Part shown: positions 1-6,005 of the stretch, in pieces | How the letters are laid out: each line of letters opens with the position of its first letter | Position numbering within the stretch: the first letter of the stretch is position 1 | NCBI RefSeq assembly: GCF_023661085.1 | Contig: NZ_JAHDJT010000021.1 | Coordinates: forward strand, 5,585 to 12,705 | Length of the DNA stretch: 7,121 nt | DNA from: Wolbachia pipientis | Lineage (GTDB): Bacteria; Pseudomonadota; Alphaproteobacteria; Rickettsiales; Anaplasmataceae | Reading direction: 5' to 3' | Made by a program: the position numbers and the translations under genes | The notes under the pieces: generated by a model | Told to the model about the DNA's origin: nothing | The model's input: only the letters and a program-made list of their open reading frames with translations | The model's database searches: none

Positions 1-981
1 AATGAAGGAAGAGTTAACTCAAAAGGTATGGTTGCTCCACCGGTACCACCAAGGGTGCCAGAAACTAAGTTATCATCGCAGAATGGGGCAACAAAACCTA
101 AACTTGCTTCAAATCCTAATGAAGGTAAGCAATTCAAGTATGAGGTAAAACTTCCGGGTGTTATTCATACTACAGCAAGAAAAAATAACGTTGGAGGTGG
201 GCTCAATAAATTAAATCTAAAGAAAGAAGCTAATTTTGCTGCTTCAGAGCCTAATGCTGTGAAGAAAAAGAAAGTTACTTTTGCGAATCCGGAGATTCCG
301 GATAATGTTACTAAAAGTCAGCCTACTTTGACTGAATACATGATGCAAAAGGAAAGAGAAGCAAAAGAGTCAAACCCTTTCAAGACAATGAAGGAAACTA
401 TGCCAGTGTATGAGAATGTTAATGCATTTGATGATACGTTTGAGCAGGATAACCATCAGGAAAGTTCTGATTTGCATCAAGCACAAGCAACTGGTGAATT
501 AGAAACAATAAAATTCCTTAAAACACTAAGCAAGAAAGAAAGAGAAGACCTTGGTTTTTCTCCTAAGCAGCAAGATAACCACAAGGTTGAGTCTAGCAAA
601 AAAACTTACAATCCACTTGATTGGAACCCAATCTATCAGGGTAAAAAGCGTTTTAGCCCAGAAAGATTAAACGTTCACCCATTATTACGCAACAAAGCTG
701 ACATGTATGGCAGTGTAACTGCTGGTACTAAACCTTACTCAGCTATAGAAAGGTGTATGGTTACACACGATAGCAGTGAGCTTGAAACAAAGATTGAGAG
801 AAAGAATGGGTTTCAATCAGATCCAAGTATTAAGCACATAAAGGTTGATACTGCAGTTTGTTCTATCACTAAAGGTAACGACAAAAAAAGCGTTAGACCT
901 GATGCTTCATATAAACAAGAACCTTTATCAGAGGTATCTAAAGTTAACGTGAAAGAGCTAGCGAATAGATTTCGTGGTTAA
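1..981 (+). CDS. Unrecognised low-complexity protein, candidate effector (5' end outside window)
   Basis: The reading frame is open from base 1, so the ATG at 28 is probably internal and the gene begins upstream; 326 residues are visible. I recognise no domain, signal peptide or membrane segment. Numbering from the ATG at 28, the protein is hydrophilic and rich in Lys, Glu, Asn and Ser. It shows a proline cluster PPVPPR (4-9, a PxxPxR class II SH3-ligand pattern), a basic run KKKKVTF (79-85, NLS-like and an RVxF-type PP1-docking pattern), NPF (116-118), YENV (128-131) and a C-terminal tag VNVKELANRF (306-315) two residues before the stop. The same tag ends the 439-residue protein at 3040-4359, so the two are probably related. 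The gene converges on the KAP NTPase gene across a strong hairpin. A host-targeted effector role is inference from the motifs only; the gene itself is well supported by its long open frame and the shared tag. Confidence 0.85.
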   Translation, partial: NEGRVNSKGMVAPPVPPRVPETKLSSQNGATKPKLASNPNEGKQFKYEVKLPGVIHTTARKNNVGGGLNKLNLKKEANFAASEPNAVKKKKVTFANPEIPDNVTKSQPTLTEYMMQKEREAKESNPFKTMKETMPVYENVNAFDDTFEQDNHQESSDLHQAQATGELETIKFLKTLSKKEREDLGFSPKQQDNHKVESSKKTYNPLDWNPIYQGKKRFSPERLNVHPLLRNKADMYGSVTAGTKPYSAIERCMVTHDSSELETKIERKNGFQSDPSIKHIKVDTAVCSITKGNDKKSVRPDASYKQEPLSEVSKVNVKELANRFRG

Positions 982-996
982 TAATCATTAACTATT

Positions 997-1028
997 AGCC
1001 CCTGCCTTTGCACCCCGAAGGCAGGGCT
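997..1028. terminator. GC-rich hairpin between convergent genes, probable bidirectional terminator
   Basis: The left arm 997-1008 (AGCCCCTGCCTT) pairs with the right arm 1018-1028 (AAGGCAGGGCT). This gives 11 base pairs with a single bulged C at 1002 and a 9-nt loop. It is by far the most GC-rich spot in an AT-rich neighbourhood. It starts 15 nt after the stop of the plus-strand gene (981) and 5 nt beyond the stop of the minus-strand KAP gene (1033), so it is placed to end both transcripts. Neither side has a clean run of T: GTTCTTAAAAT follows on the plus strand and AATAGTTAATGATTATT on the minus strand. It may therefore be a weak terminator or mainly a 3'-end stabilising stem. Confidence 0.7.
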
Positions 1029-1032
1029 GTTC

Positions 1033-2262
1033 TTAAAATAGCATTTGCTTCACAGCATTACTGGCCTTTGATTTTTCGTCTGCGAAAGCAGCATTAAGAG
1101 AGACTTTGAGTCTTTCCCATTCTTCTTGGCCATTCGTGCGAGCTAGAATTAAAGATTTATATTCATTTTCAATTTTTTCTAATGCCTTCTGATATGAAGA
1201 ACCTAGTTCCTCATACGTATCAATATTTATTGATTGTAGTATTACCAAAAATGAAAACAGATTTGGAGTAGGTAGTTCTTCTTTTGTGTAATTTAAAAGA
1301 TATAGTTCTATTTTTTTTAAACAGTATTTTATTGTTTCTAACGATAGTGAAAAATTTTCTGCATAGAATATAAAACTATCTATAATTGAGCTTTTTGATT
1401 TTTTTGGTAGTTTGATATTTTGAAACAACGCTTTTGTGAATTTCTCTATCGGTTGTTTTGGTAAATATAAGGAGCGATCAGTAAAAGACTTTAAGTCAAA
1501 ATTTGATCCAAGTACTGTGCTAATAGCTTTATATACATTACTCTTATCTCTACTGACAGAAATAATAAAGACGAGCCCCTCTATATCGAGCATGTATTTT
1601 ATAGATTCCAAAAAATCGACAATGAATTTAGGACGGCATATATCAAGGTTATCCACCATTATGTAGATGTTTTTGTCTTCTCTAATTCTATTAACTACTT
1701 TTACTAATTGAGTTTTAAAGTCCTTAATATTTTCTTTTCTTCTCTGAAGAATGTTTAATTCCCTTAGCACAGCGCCAATGTCCTTTTTATCGGCCTCCTT
1801 TGTGGCTTCGAGCAATACAGAAAGCATAGCAAGTGGAGATTTACTAATTAATTTTCCCAGTGTGTTTAAAGAAAATAGCTCCTGATTTATGTTCTTGAAC
1901 TTTTGTATAACGCTTCTTTTTACTTCATATGATGCAAATAAATCCTCAAATAAGAAATTTAAAAAAGAGGGTAGTGGCTGATCCAATGCGTTGATATCCC
2001 ATGCGCTATAATAAGCTGCAATTTCGTTTTGTTGCTTTAACTCTTTTACCCACTCTTTCAGAAAAAATGTCTTGCCCCATCCGTTATATCCTTCTAAAGA
2101 TATCATTGTAAAAGACTGATCAATCGCCTTAACCATAGTGCTGAACTTGCCTGAAAATTGCTTATAGTTCAGGAGGTCATTTTCCCAGGCTATTGCTTTA
2201 GGTGGTGACACTGCTTCTTTTTTTCTGAAGGTTATCAGTGATATAAGTTTTTTTAAGCACAT
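1033..2262 (-). CDS. KAP-family P-loop NTPase
   Basis: This 409-residue protein carries the marks of the KAP family of STAND-like P-loop NTPases. It has a Walker A GYNGWGKT (58-65), an AW motif (87-88) after the first strand, and a Walker B strand with DNLD (IYIMVDNLD, 199-207). The Walker B is followed at once by the family's Cys-Arg-Pro segment and amphipathic helix (209-226), then a hydrophobic strand ending in SVSRD (235-239). Many KAP proteins have membrane helices inserted in the P-loop domain; none is evident here, so it looks soluble. The N-terminus (MCLKKLISLITFRKK) is a short basic, amphipathic stretch that could touch membranes. The start lies 3 nt after the recR stop, so the two genes are probably co-transcribed and translationally coupled; the only SD-like AAGG is 1 nt from the ATG, too close for normal use. 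KAP relatives include phage-exclusion PifA and animal Kidins220. The function here is unknown; defence or a scaffold ATPase are both possible. Confidence 0.88.
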   Translation of the reverse strand: MCLKKLISLITFRKKEAVSPPKAIAWENDLLNYKQFSGKFSTMVKAIDQSFTMISLEGYNGWGKTFFLKEWVKELKQQNEIAAYYSAWDINALDQPLPSFLNFLFEDLFASYEVKRSVIQKFKNINQELFSLNTLGKLISKSPLAMLSVLLEATKEADKKDIGAVLRELNILQRRKENIKDFKTQLVKVVNRIREDKNIYIMVDNLDICRPKFIVDFLESIKYMLDIEGLVFIISVSRDKSNVYKAISTVLGSNFDLKSFTDRSLYLPKQPIEKFTKALFQNIKLPKKSKSSIIDSFIFYAENFSLSLETIKYCLKKIELYLLNYTKEELPTPNLFSFLVILQSINIDTYEELGSSYQKALEKIENEYKSLILARTNGQEEWERLKVSLNAAFADEKSKASNAVKQMLF

Positions 2263-2265
2263 GCC

Positions 2266-2871
2266 TTATTTTATGTTCAATTCGTATTCTTGTCTTGAGG
2301 TGAGGGCAGCTTTTAGCGTTCCTTCATCTAGGTAGTCAATTTCTCCACCCATTGGTATGCCGCAAGCAAGGCGTGATATTTTCACATCCAAGTTTTTTAG
2401 CAATTCAATTATATACTGCACGGTAACCTGACCCTCTAATGTTGGATTAATTGCGATAATGATCTCTTCAATTTTATACTCTGCAACTCTTTTAGGGATA
2501 GTACCAAGGTTAAGTTCTTTTGGACCTACACCGTTTATTGCAGACAGCTTACCACCCAAAACATGGTACATACCTGAATATATACTACCTTTCTCAAACG
2601 CCCATAAATCACCTAATTCTTCTACTACGCACAGTAATTTGGTGTCACGTTTTGGATCAGTACAAATAGAACACGGTGATTTAGTATCTAGATTTCCGCA
2701 GACCTTACACTCTATTATAAGATCTGCCAGCTCTTTGATTAAAGATGCAAGTGGTAGCATAACTTTTTCTTTGTTTTGGAGTAAATATATGACTAACCTG
2801 CGTGATGATGATGGCCCTAAACTTGGCAATTTAGAAAAAACATGAACTAAATTTTTTATTTTAATGTTCAT
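2266..2871 (-). CDS. recR: Recombination mediator protein RecR
   Basis: RecR acts with RecO (and RecF) to load RecA onto SSB-coated single-stranded DNA in gap repair; it forms a ring clamp in the cytoplasm. The 201-residue length is normal for the family. The N-terminal helix-hairpin-helix is visible as [12 protein letters not shown] (14-25). A four-cysteine zinc finger follows at Cys55, Cys58, Cys67 and Cys70. The TOPRIM domain then begins with [15 protein letters not shown] (79-93) and contains NPTLEG (142-147), the usual NPTxEG element. The Walker B-like C-terminal segment [16 protein letters not shown] (171-186) is nearly canonical. No strong Shine-Dalgarno precedes the ATG at 2871, but the N-terminus aligns with the family's usual start. 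It leads a two-gene unit with the KAP NTPase and is divergent from the 439-residue gene. Confidence 0.97.
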   Translation of the reverse strand: MNIKIKNLVHVFSKLPSLGPSSSRRLVIYLLQNKEKVMLPLASLIKELADLIIECKVCGNLDTKSPCSICTDPKRDTKLLCVVEELGDLWAFEKGSIYSGMYHVLGGKLSAINGVGPKELNLGTIPKRVAEYKIEEIIIAINPTLEGQVTVQYIIELLKNLDVKISRLACGIPMGGEIDYLDEGTLKAALTSRQEYELNIK

Positions 2872-3039
2872 TCAATAAATTCAAAATAGGCCATCAAAAT
2901 AGTAACATCAAACCCTTTATATAGGAAGTAGTAAATTTCTCTTACCTCACTTTAGGTTAGCTATGAGGATTTAAGATAACATTTACTAATTTTTAACTTT
3001 TAGAATCTATATCTTAATAAATATAGAATAATAATTAAT
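2872..3039. promoter_or_regulatory. Divergent intergenic region (recR / 439-aa gene)
   Basis: This 168-bp AT-rich spacer must hold the promoters of recR (leftward) and of the 439-residue protein gene (rightward). On the leftward side TTGATG (2911-2906) and TATTTT (2888-2883) are 17 nt apart, but this pair would leave a leader of only a few nucleotides before the recR ATG. A TATATA further upstream lacks a good -35. On the rightward side TTAACT (2993-2998) is 16 nt from TAATAA (3015-3020), and another -10-like TAGAAT lies at 3024-3029; the high AT content makes each choice uncertain. No Shine-Dalgarno is visible before the ATG at 3040. I see no RNA gene or small ORF here. Confidence 0.45.
2881..2902. 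repeat. 9-bp perfect direct repeat, possible operator
   Basis: TCAAAATAG occurs at 2881-2889 and again at 2894-2902, separated by GCCA, giving a 13-bp period. Read leftward, each copy is CTATTTTGA, so each contains a TATTTT -10-like hexamer, and the copy nearer recR coincides with the -10 of the only well-spaced promoter candidate. A tandem regulator site or two alternative -10 elements are possible; chance is not excluded in AT-rich DNA. Confidence 0.4.
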
Positions 3040-4359
3040 ATGGATGATCTATTTAAAAGTAATAATTATAACAAAAATCTCAATTCTTTGATACAAATTA
3101 TAAAGCTGAAAGACACAAAACAAATTGATGAACAATATGATAAAACGGTAAGAGATTTATCTCAAGCTCTGAGGGGTTTTACAAGCAAGGCAGAAGATGT
3201 AGCTAAGTTTGTTATATGTACTGACTTAAATAATTACGTAGAACCGGTGGATAAAAAGCCATTAGGCCTTTTTGGAGTATTAAAGAAAATATGGCTAGGG
3301 AAAGATGCTCTGGTTAAGAATGACAACATGAGAAATTTTGCTCAAGATAAATTGCAGAGTTTCACTATAAAAAAAGCAGCAGAATATACAAATATTTTGA
3401 GGAAAATTAACCGCGTAAAAGAAGGACTCGATATCGCCTTGAAAGAAGGACGCGGTATCATTTTGAAAGAAATTTTAGATTCAAGGCGGAGTGAAAAAGA
3501 GGAACATAAACCGCATGAAGTAAACTTGGAAAGCGCAACAACATCAAAGCAAAGGAAAGAAGAGCAGCCAAAAAAAGAATCTGCTAGTAATCGCAGGAAG
3601 AAAATAAAACGACCAGCGCCTCCACCACCTCCGACTGCTCCGAGTGAGCTTAAACCTGAGCCTCAGAAAGAGGTTGCTACTACTGAGAAGAAGAAGGTGC
3701 ACTCTAAATCAAAACCAGAGACTATATCTTTTGATGATTCGGGATATGGAAGTTTATCAGATGAAGAATCTGGTAAAAAAATATCTAATTACCAAGAAGA
3801 AGAATCAATTTGCACAACAGTTCCTAAGGAACATATAGAAGCGAAAAGAGCAAATAAACAGCAGCAACAATCTAAACCTCCAAAGCCTAAAAGTGCTGAT
3901 CAACAAGTGAGTACGAAACCAAGGATAGTAGGAGTGACTCTCAAAAAATCAGCTGAAAGTAAACCTACAGTACCGCCAAAATCTGAGAGTCAAGGCCGTA
4001 GGCAATCAGCACAAAAGGTTGCTGATAAAGCAGCACCAGCAGTGAAAGTGGTTGCTATGAAAGAAGAAGTAAATAGCAAGAAGGACGGCAGAGTAAAGTC
4101 AGTGATAGGAAAAATCGAGCAAAATCAAGCTGCTGAGAGCAAAGCTACTCCTGCTGCACAAGCAGATATCGGTGTGGAGAAAGATCTATCAAAAGCTGCC
4201 TTCCAATCTCACTCGTTTCCAGTGGAAAATGAAAGATCTGAAATGAACCCCATAACAGCAAAGTCCGACTTTAAGCCTTTAGTTAGTAAAAAGCCTCTTC
4301 TCACGCATGTCAATGTAAAGGCAATGGCTGCACGATTTGAAAGTCATGGAAAGAAATAG
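3040..4359 (+). CDS. Unrecognised 439-aa protein with disordered Pro/Lys-rich tail, candidate effector
   Basis: I do not recognise a family. Residues 1-150 look mostly helical and mixed-charge, ending in a small internal duplication (KEGLDIAL/KEGRGIIL, 127-142). Residues 150-439 are low complexity and probably disordered, rich in Lys, Glu, Ser, Pro, Ala and Gln. Visible short motifs are a basic cluster RRKKIKR (185-191) running into a polyproline stretch RPAPPPPPTAP (191-201), DSGYGS (233-238) within an acidic Ser-rich patch, a Q4 run (274-277), PTVPPK (309-314, PxxPxK) and a C-terminal tag VNVKAMAARF (424-433). That tag matches the end of the protein at 1-981. No signal peptide or transmembrane helix is seen; type IV secretion would not need one. 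The start at 3040 opens the frame and has no clear SD. The gene converges on trpS with a 7-nt gap. A host-directed role is inference from motif style. Confidence 0.88.
   Translation: MDDLFKSNNYNKNLNSLIQIIKLKDTKQIDEQYDKTVRDLSQALRGFTSKAEDVAKFVICTDLNNYVEPVDKKPLGLFGVLKKIWLGKDALVKNDNMRNFAQDKLQSFTIKKAAEYTNILRKINRVKEGLDIALKEGRGIILKEILDSRRSEKEEHKPHEVNLESATTSKQRKEEQPKKESASNRRKKIKRPAPPPPPTAPSELKPEPQKEVATTEKKKVHSKSKPETISFDDSGYGSLSDEESGKKISNYQEEESICTTVPKEHIEAKRANKQQQQSKPPKPKSADQQVSTKPRIVGVTLKKSAESKPTVPPKSESQGRRQSAQKVADKAAPAVKVVAMKEEVNSKKDGRVKSVIGKIEQNQAAESKATPAAQADIGVEKDLSKAAFQSHSFPVENERSEMNPITAKSDFKPLVSKKPLLTHVNVKAMAARFESHGKK
3418..3465 (+). repeat. 24-nt in-frame tandem duplication
   Basis: Two adjacent 24-nt units (3418-3441 and 3442-3465) match at 19 of 24 positions and encode KEGLDIAL and KEGRGIIL within the helical part of the 439-residue protein. 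The first ten bases are identical. It looks like an old, diverged in-frame tandem duplication of one short helical segment; convergent helical composition is the alternative. Confidence 0.5.
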
Positions 4360-4366
4360 CTGTAAC

Positions 4367-5365
4367 TTATTGGATAAACCCTATAACATCCTTTATTTCT
4401 TTTATGTTGTGGTTTGCAATCTCTGCTGCTTTTTCTGTACCTTTCTTTAATATTTCATGTAAATAGGACTGGTTCTTTAAGAGGTCTCTCATCTTCTCAC
4501 GTATAGGTGATACAACACTGATGATTAAATCAGCCAATTCTTTTTTAAAGTGCTTCATATCGTATTTGTTCATCTCTTCGCATACTCTGTCTACATCAAA
4601 ACTACTCAGCGCTGAATAAATGTCTATCAAGTTACTTATCTCCGGGCGACACTTTAAAGTAGCAAAGTCAAAGCCTAGCATTGAGTCTGTTTTTGCTTTC
4701 CCTATTTTTTTAACGATTAAATTATCTGTGTCGTCAAGGCTAATGCGCGAGTATTCTGAGGGATCAGATTTACTCATTTTACTTGTGCCATCCCTTAAGC
4801 TCATTATTCTTGATGCATGGTCCAAAACTAGGATTTCAGGCACAACGAAATGATTCAGTTTGTAGTGATTGTTGAAAGTGAGTGCAACATCGCGTGTGAG
4901 CTCCAAATGCTGCTTTTGATCATCACCAACAGGAACGTATTTAGCTTGATATAGCAATATATCTGCAGCCATAAGTACTGGGTAGCTATATAACCCTAAA
5001 GAGGCTTTTTGTTTACCGCTACCAGCTTTATCTTTAAATTGAGTCATGCGACTGAGCCAGCCAACTGGTGTATAGCACCCAAGTAGCCAACCGAGTTCTG
5101 CATGACCGCTGACTGTGGACTGACTAAAAATAATGGACTTTTCTGGATCTATTCCGCACGCAATGTAAGCTGCTGCTGTTTTAAGAATATTACTTTTTAA
5201 TTCACTGGCAGGAAGTTTATTAGCTGTGATTGCATGCAAGTCAACAATACAGAAAAGAGATTTATATTTATCCTGTAAGTCTACCCACTGCTTGATTGCA
5301 CCAAGATAGTTACCTACGTGCAGTGTGCCACTTGGTTGAATGCCTGAAAAGACAATATTACGCAT
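4367..5365 (-). CDS. trpS: Tryptophanyl-tRNA synthetase
   Basis: This class I aminoacyl-tRNA synthetase charges tRNA-Trp with tryptophan using ATP, as a cytoplasmic homodimer. Its 332 residues match the usual bacterial TrpRS length. The N-terminus FSGIQPSGTLHVGNYLGA (6-23) contains the HIGH-equivalent T-L-H-V-G-N (14-19). The tryptophan/ATP pocket segment YQAKYVPVGDDQKQHLELTR (139-158) and the KMSKS loop (196-200) are intact. The rest is the helical C-terminal anticodon-binding part. The start at 5365 gives the canonical beginning with no alternative needed. The gene lies 12 nt after the grpE stop and is probably co-transcribed with it. Its 3' end converges on the 439-residue gene with only 7 nt between the stops and no hairpin in that gap, so the two transcripts may overlap. 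Confidence 0.97.
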   Translation of the reverse strand: MRNIVFSGIQPSGTLHVGNYLGAIKQWVDLQDKYKSLFCIVDLHAITANKLPASELKSNILKTAAAYIACGIDPEKSIIFSQSTVSGHAELGWLLGCYTPVGWLSRMTQFKDKAGSGKQKASLGLYSYPVLMAADILLYQAKYVPVGDDQKQHLELTRDVALTFNNHYKLNHFVVPEILVLDHASRIMSLRDGTSKMSKSDPSEYSRISLDDTDNLIVKKIGKAKTDSMLGFDFATLKCRPEISNLIDIYSALSSFDVDRVCEEMNKYDMKHFKKELADLIISVVSPIREKMRDLLKNQSYLHEILKKGTEKAAEIANHNIKEIKDVIGFIQ

Positions 5366-5377
5366 TATTTTGCTTCG

Positions 5378-5944
5378 CTAATCGTTTCCGCAATCAGTAG
5401 ATTTCTTGGAAATGACAACCATTGCAGGACGAAGCAACCTACTTTTAATAGTATAACCGGTTTGTAAGACTTCCACGATAGTACCAGTTTCTTTTTCATT
5501 ATCTTCTCTTTCCACAACAGCTTGGTGTAAATTACTATCAAAAGACTCTCCCATTGGGTCTATTTCTTCTATTCCGTGTTTTTTCAGGTCATTCATAATT
5601 TTTTGATGAGCTACTTTGATCCCTTCGTGGACAGGATCGCCATCTTTTAAATTTTCCATCACCCTTTTTAAATTGTCGCACGAGTCGATCATATCACGTG
5701 CAAATTGTGTAACTGCATAGTCACTTGCATCGCTGATTTGCTTTTGCATTATACGTTTAACGTTTTCATTATCTGCAATAGCACGACGTAAATGGTCTTC
5801 AAGTTGAGCTGCACGCTCCTTCAACGCGTTAAGATTTTCGTTAAAATCATCAGTTTGTTTGCTACTATCTTGTTGGTCTTCGCTTTTTTGCTTATTTACC
5901 ATATCGGTAAACTTCTTCTTTTTTTCCTTGCTACTATCTGACAT
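5378..5944 (-). CDS. grpE: GrpE nucleotide exchange factor
   Basis: GrpE releases ADP from DnaK and so resets the DnaK/DnaJ/GrpE folding cycle; it acts as a cytoplasmic homodimer. The 188-residue length is typical. An acidic, lysine-rich unstructured tail (1-35) is followed by a long coiled-coil helix (about 36-97, with LEDHLRRAIADNENVKR at 48-64). The C-terminal beta domain carries the family signature: FDSNLHQAV (135-143), GTIVEVLQTGY (154-164) and LLRPAMVVISK (170-180). TAAGG lies 8 nt upstream of the ATG at 5944, one of the few clear ribosome binding sites in the window, which fixes the start. It begins a unit with trpS and has its own candidate promoter in the 61-nt gap after the polyprenyl synthase gene. 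Confidence 0.97.
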   Translation of the reverse strand: MSDSSKEKKKKFTDMVNKQKSEDQQDSSKQTDDFNENLNALKERAAQLEDHLRRAIADNENVKRIMQKQISDASDYAVTQFARDMIDSCDNLKRVMENLKDGDPVHEGIKVAHQKIMNDLKKHGIEEIDPMGESFDSNLHQAVVEREDNEKETGTIVEVLQTGYTIKSRLLRPAMVVISKKSTDCGND

Positions 5945-5952
5945 ATCATTAA

Positions 5953-5957
5953 CCTTA
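5953..5957 (-). promoter_or_regulatory. Ribosome binding site of grpE
   Basis: On the minus strand TAAGG ends 8 nt before the grpE ATG at 5944. It matches the start of the anti-SD complement TAAGGAGG. It supports this ATG over the overlapping out-of-frame ATG 3 to 5 nt upstream (5949-5947). Confidence 0.6.
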
Positions 5958-5968
5958 AGAACCTAATA

Positions 5969-5998
5969 AATATATAGCAACTAATCTGAAAATATCAA
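5969..5998 (-). promoter_or_regulatory. Candidate promoter of grpE-trpS
   Basis: On the minus strand TTGATA (5998-5993) is followed after 16 nt by TATATA (5976-5971), or after 18 nt by TATATT (5974-5969). Either predicts a leader of roughly 20 nt before the grpE ATG. The -35 region reads CTTGAT, one base from the CTTGAA typical of heat-shock sigma-32 promoters, but the -10 lacks the C-rich sigma-32 pattern. A housekeeping promoter, perhaps with heat-shock overlap, is the best reading. Confidence 0.5.
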
Positions 5999-6005
5999 GA
6001 ACTAG

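Noticed and set aside
28..30. ATG at 28 as the true start of the first gene
   Set aside because: The frame stays open through the nine codons to the window edge and no Shine-Dalgarno precedes this ATG, so a partial gene is the safer call, though a start here cannot be strictly excluded.
1436..1666. Plus-strand open frame of 76 codons
   Set aside because: It lies wholly antisense within the KAP NTPase gene, opposite the Walker B region, with no recognisable features.
2459..2845. Plus-strand open frame of 128 codons
   Set aside because: It is the antisense shadow of recR, whose zinc finger and TOPRIM motifs make the minus strand the coding one.
3644..3838. Out-of-frame plus-strand open frame of 64 codons
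   Set aside because: It overlaps the middle of the 439-residue gene in another frame; its Leu/Arg-rich composition is what results from frame-shifting a Lys/Glu/Pro-rich sequence.
4620..4853. Plus-strand open frame of 77 codons
   Set aside because: It is antisense to trpS across the KMSKS region; no independent support.
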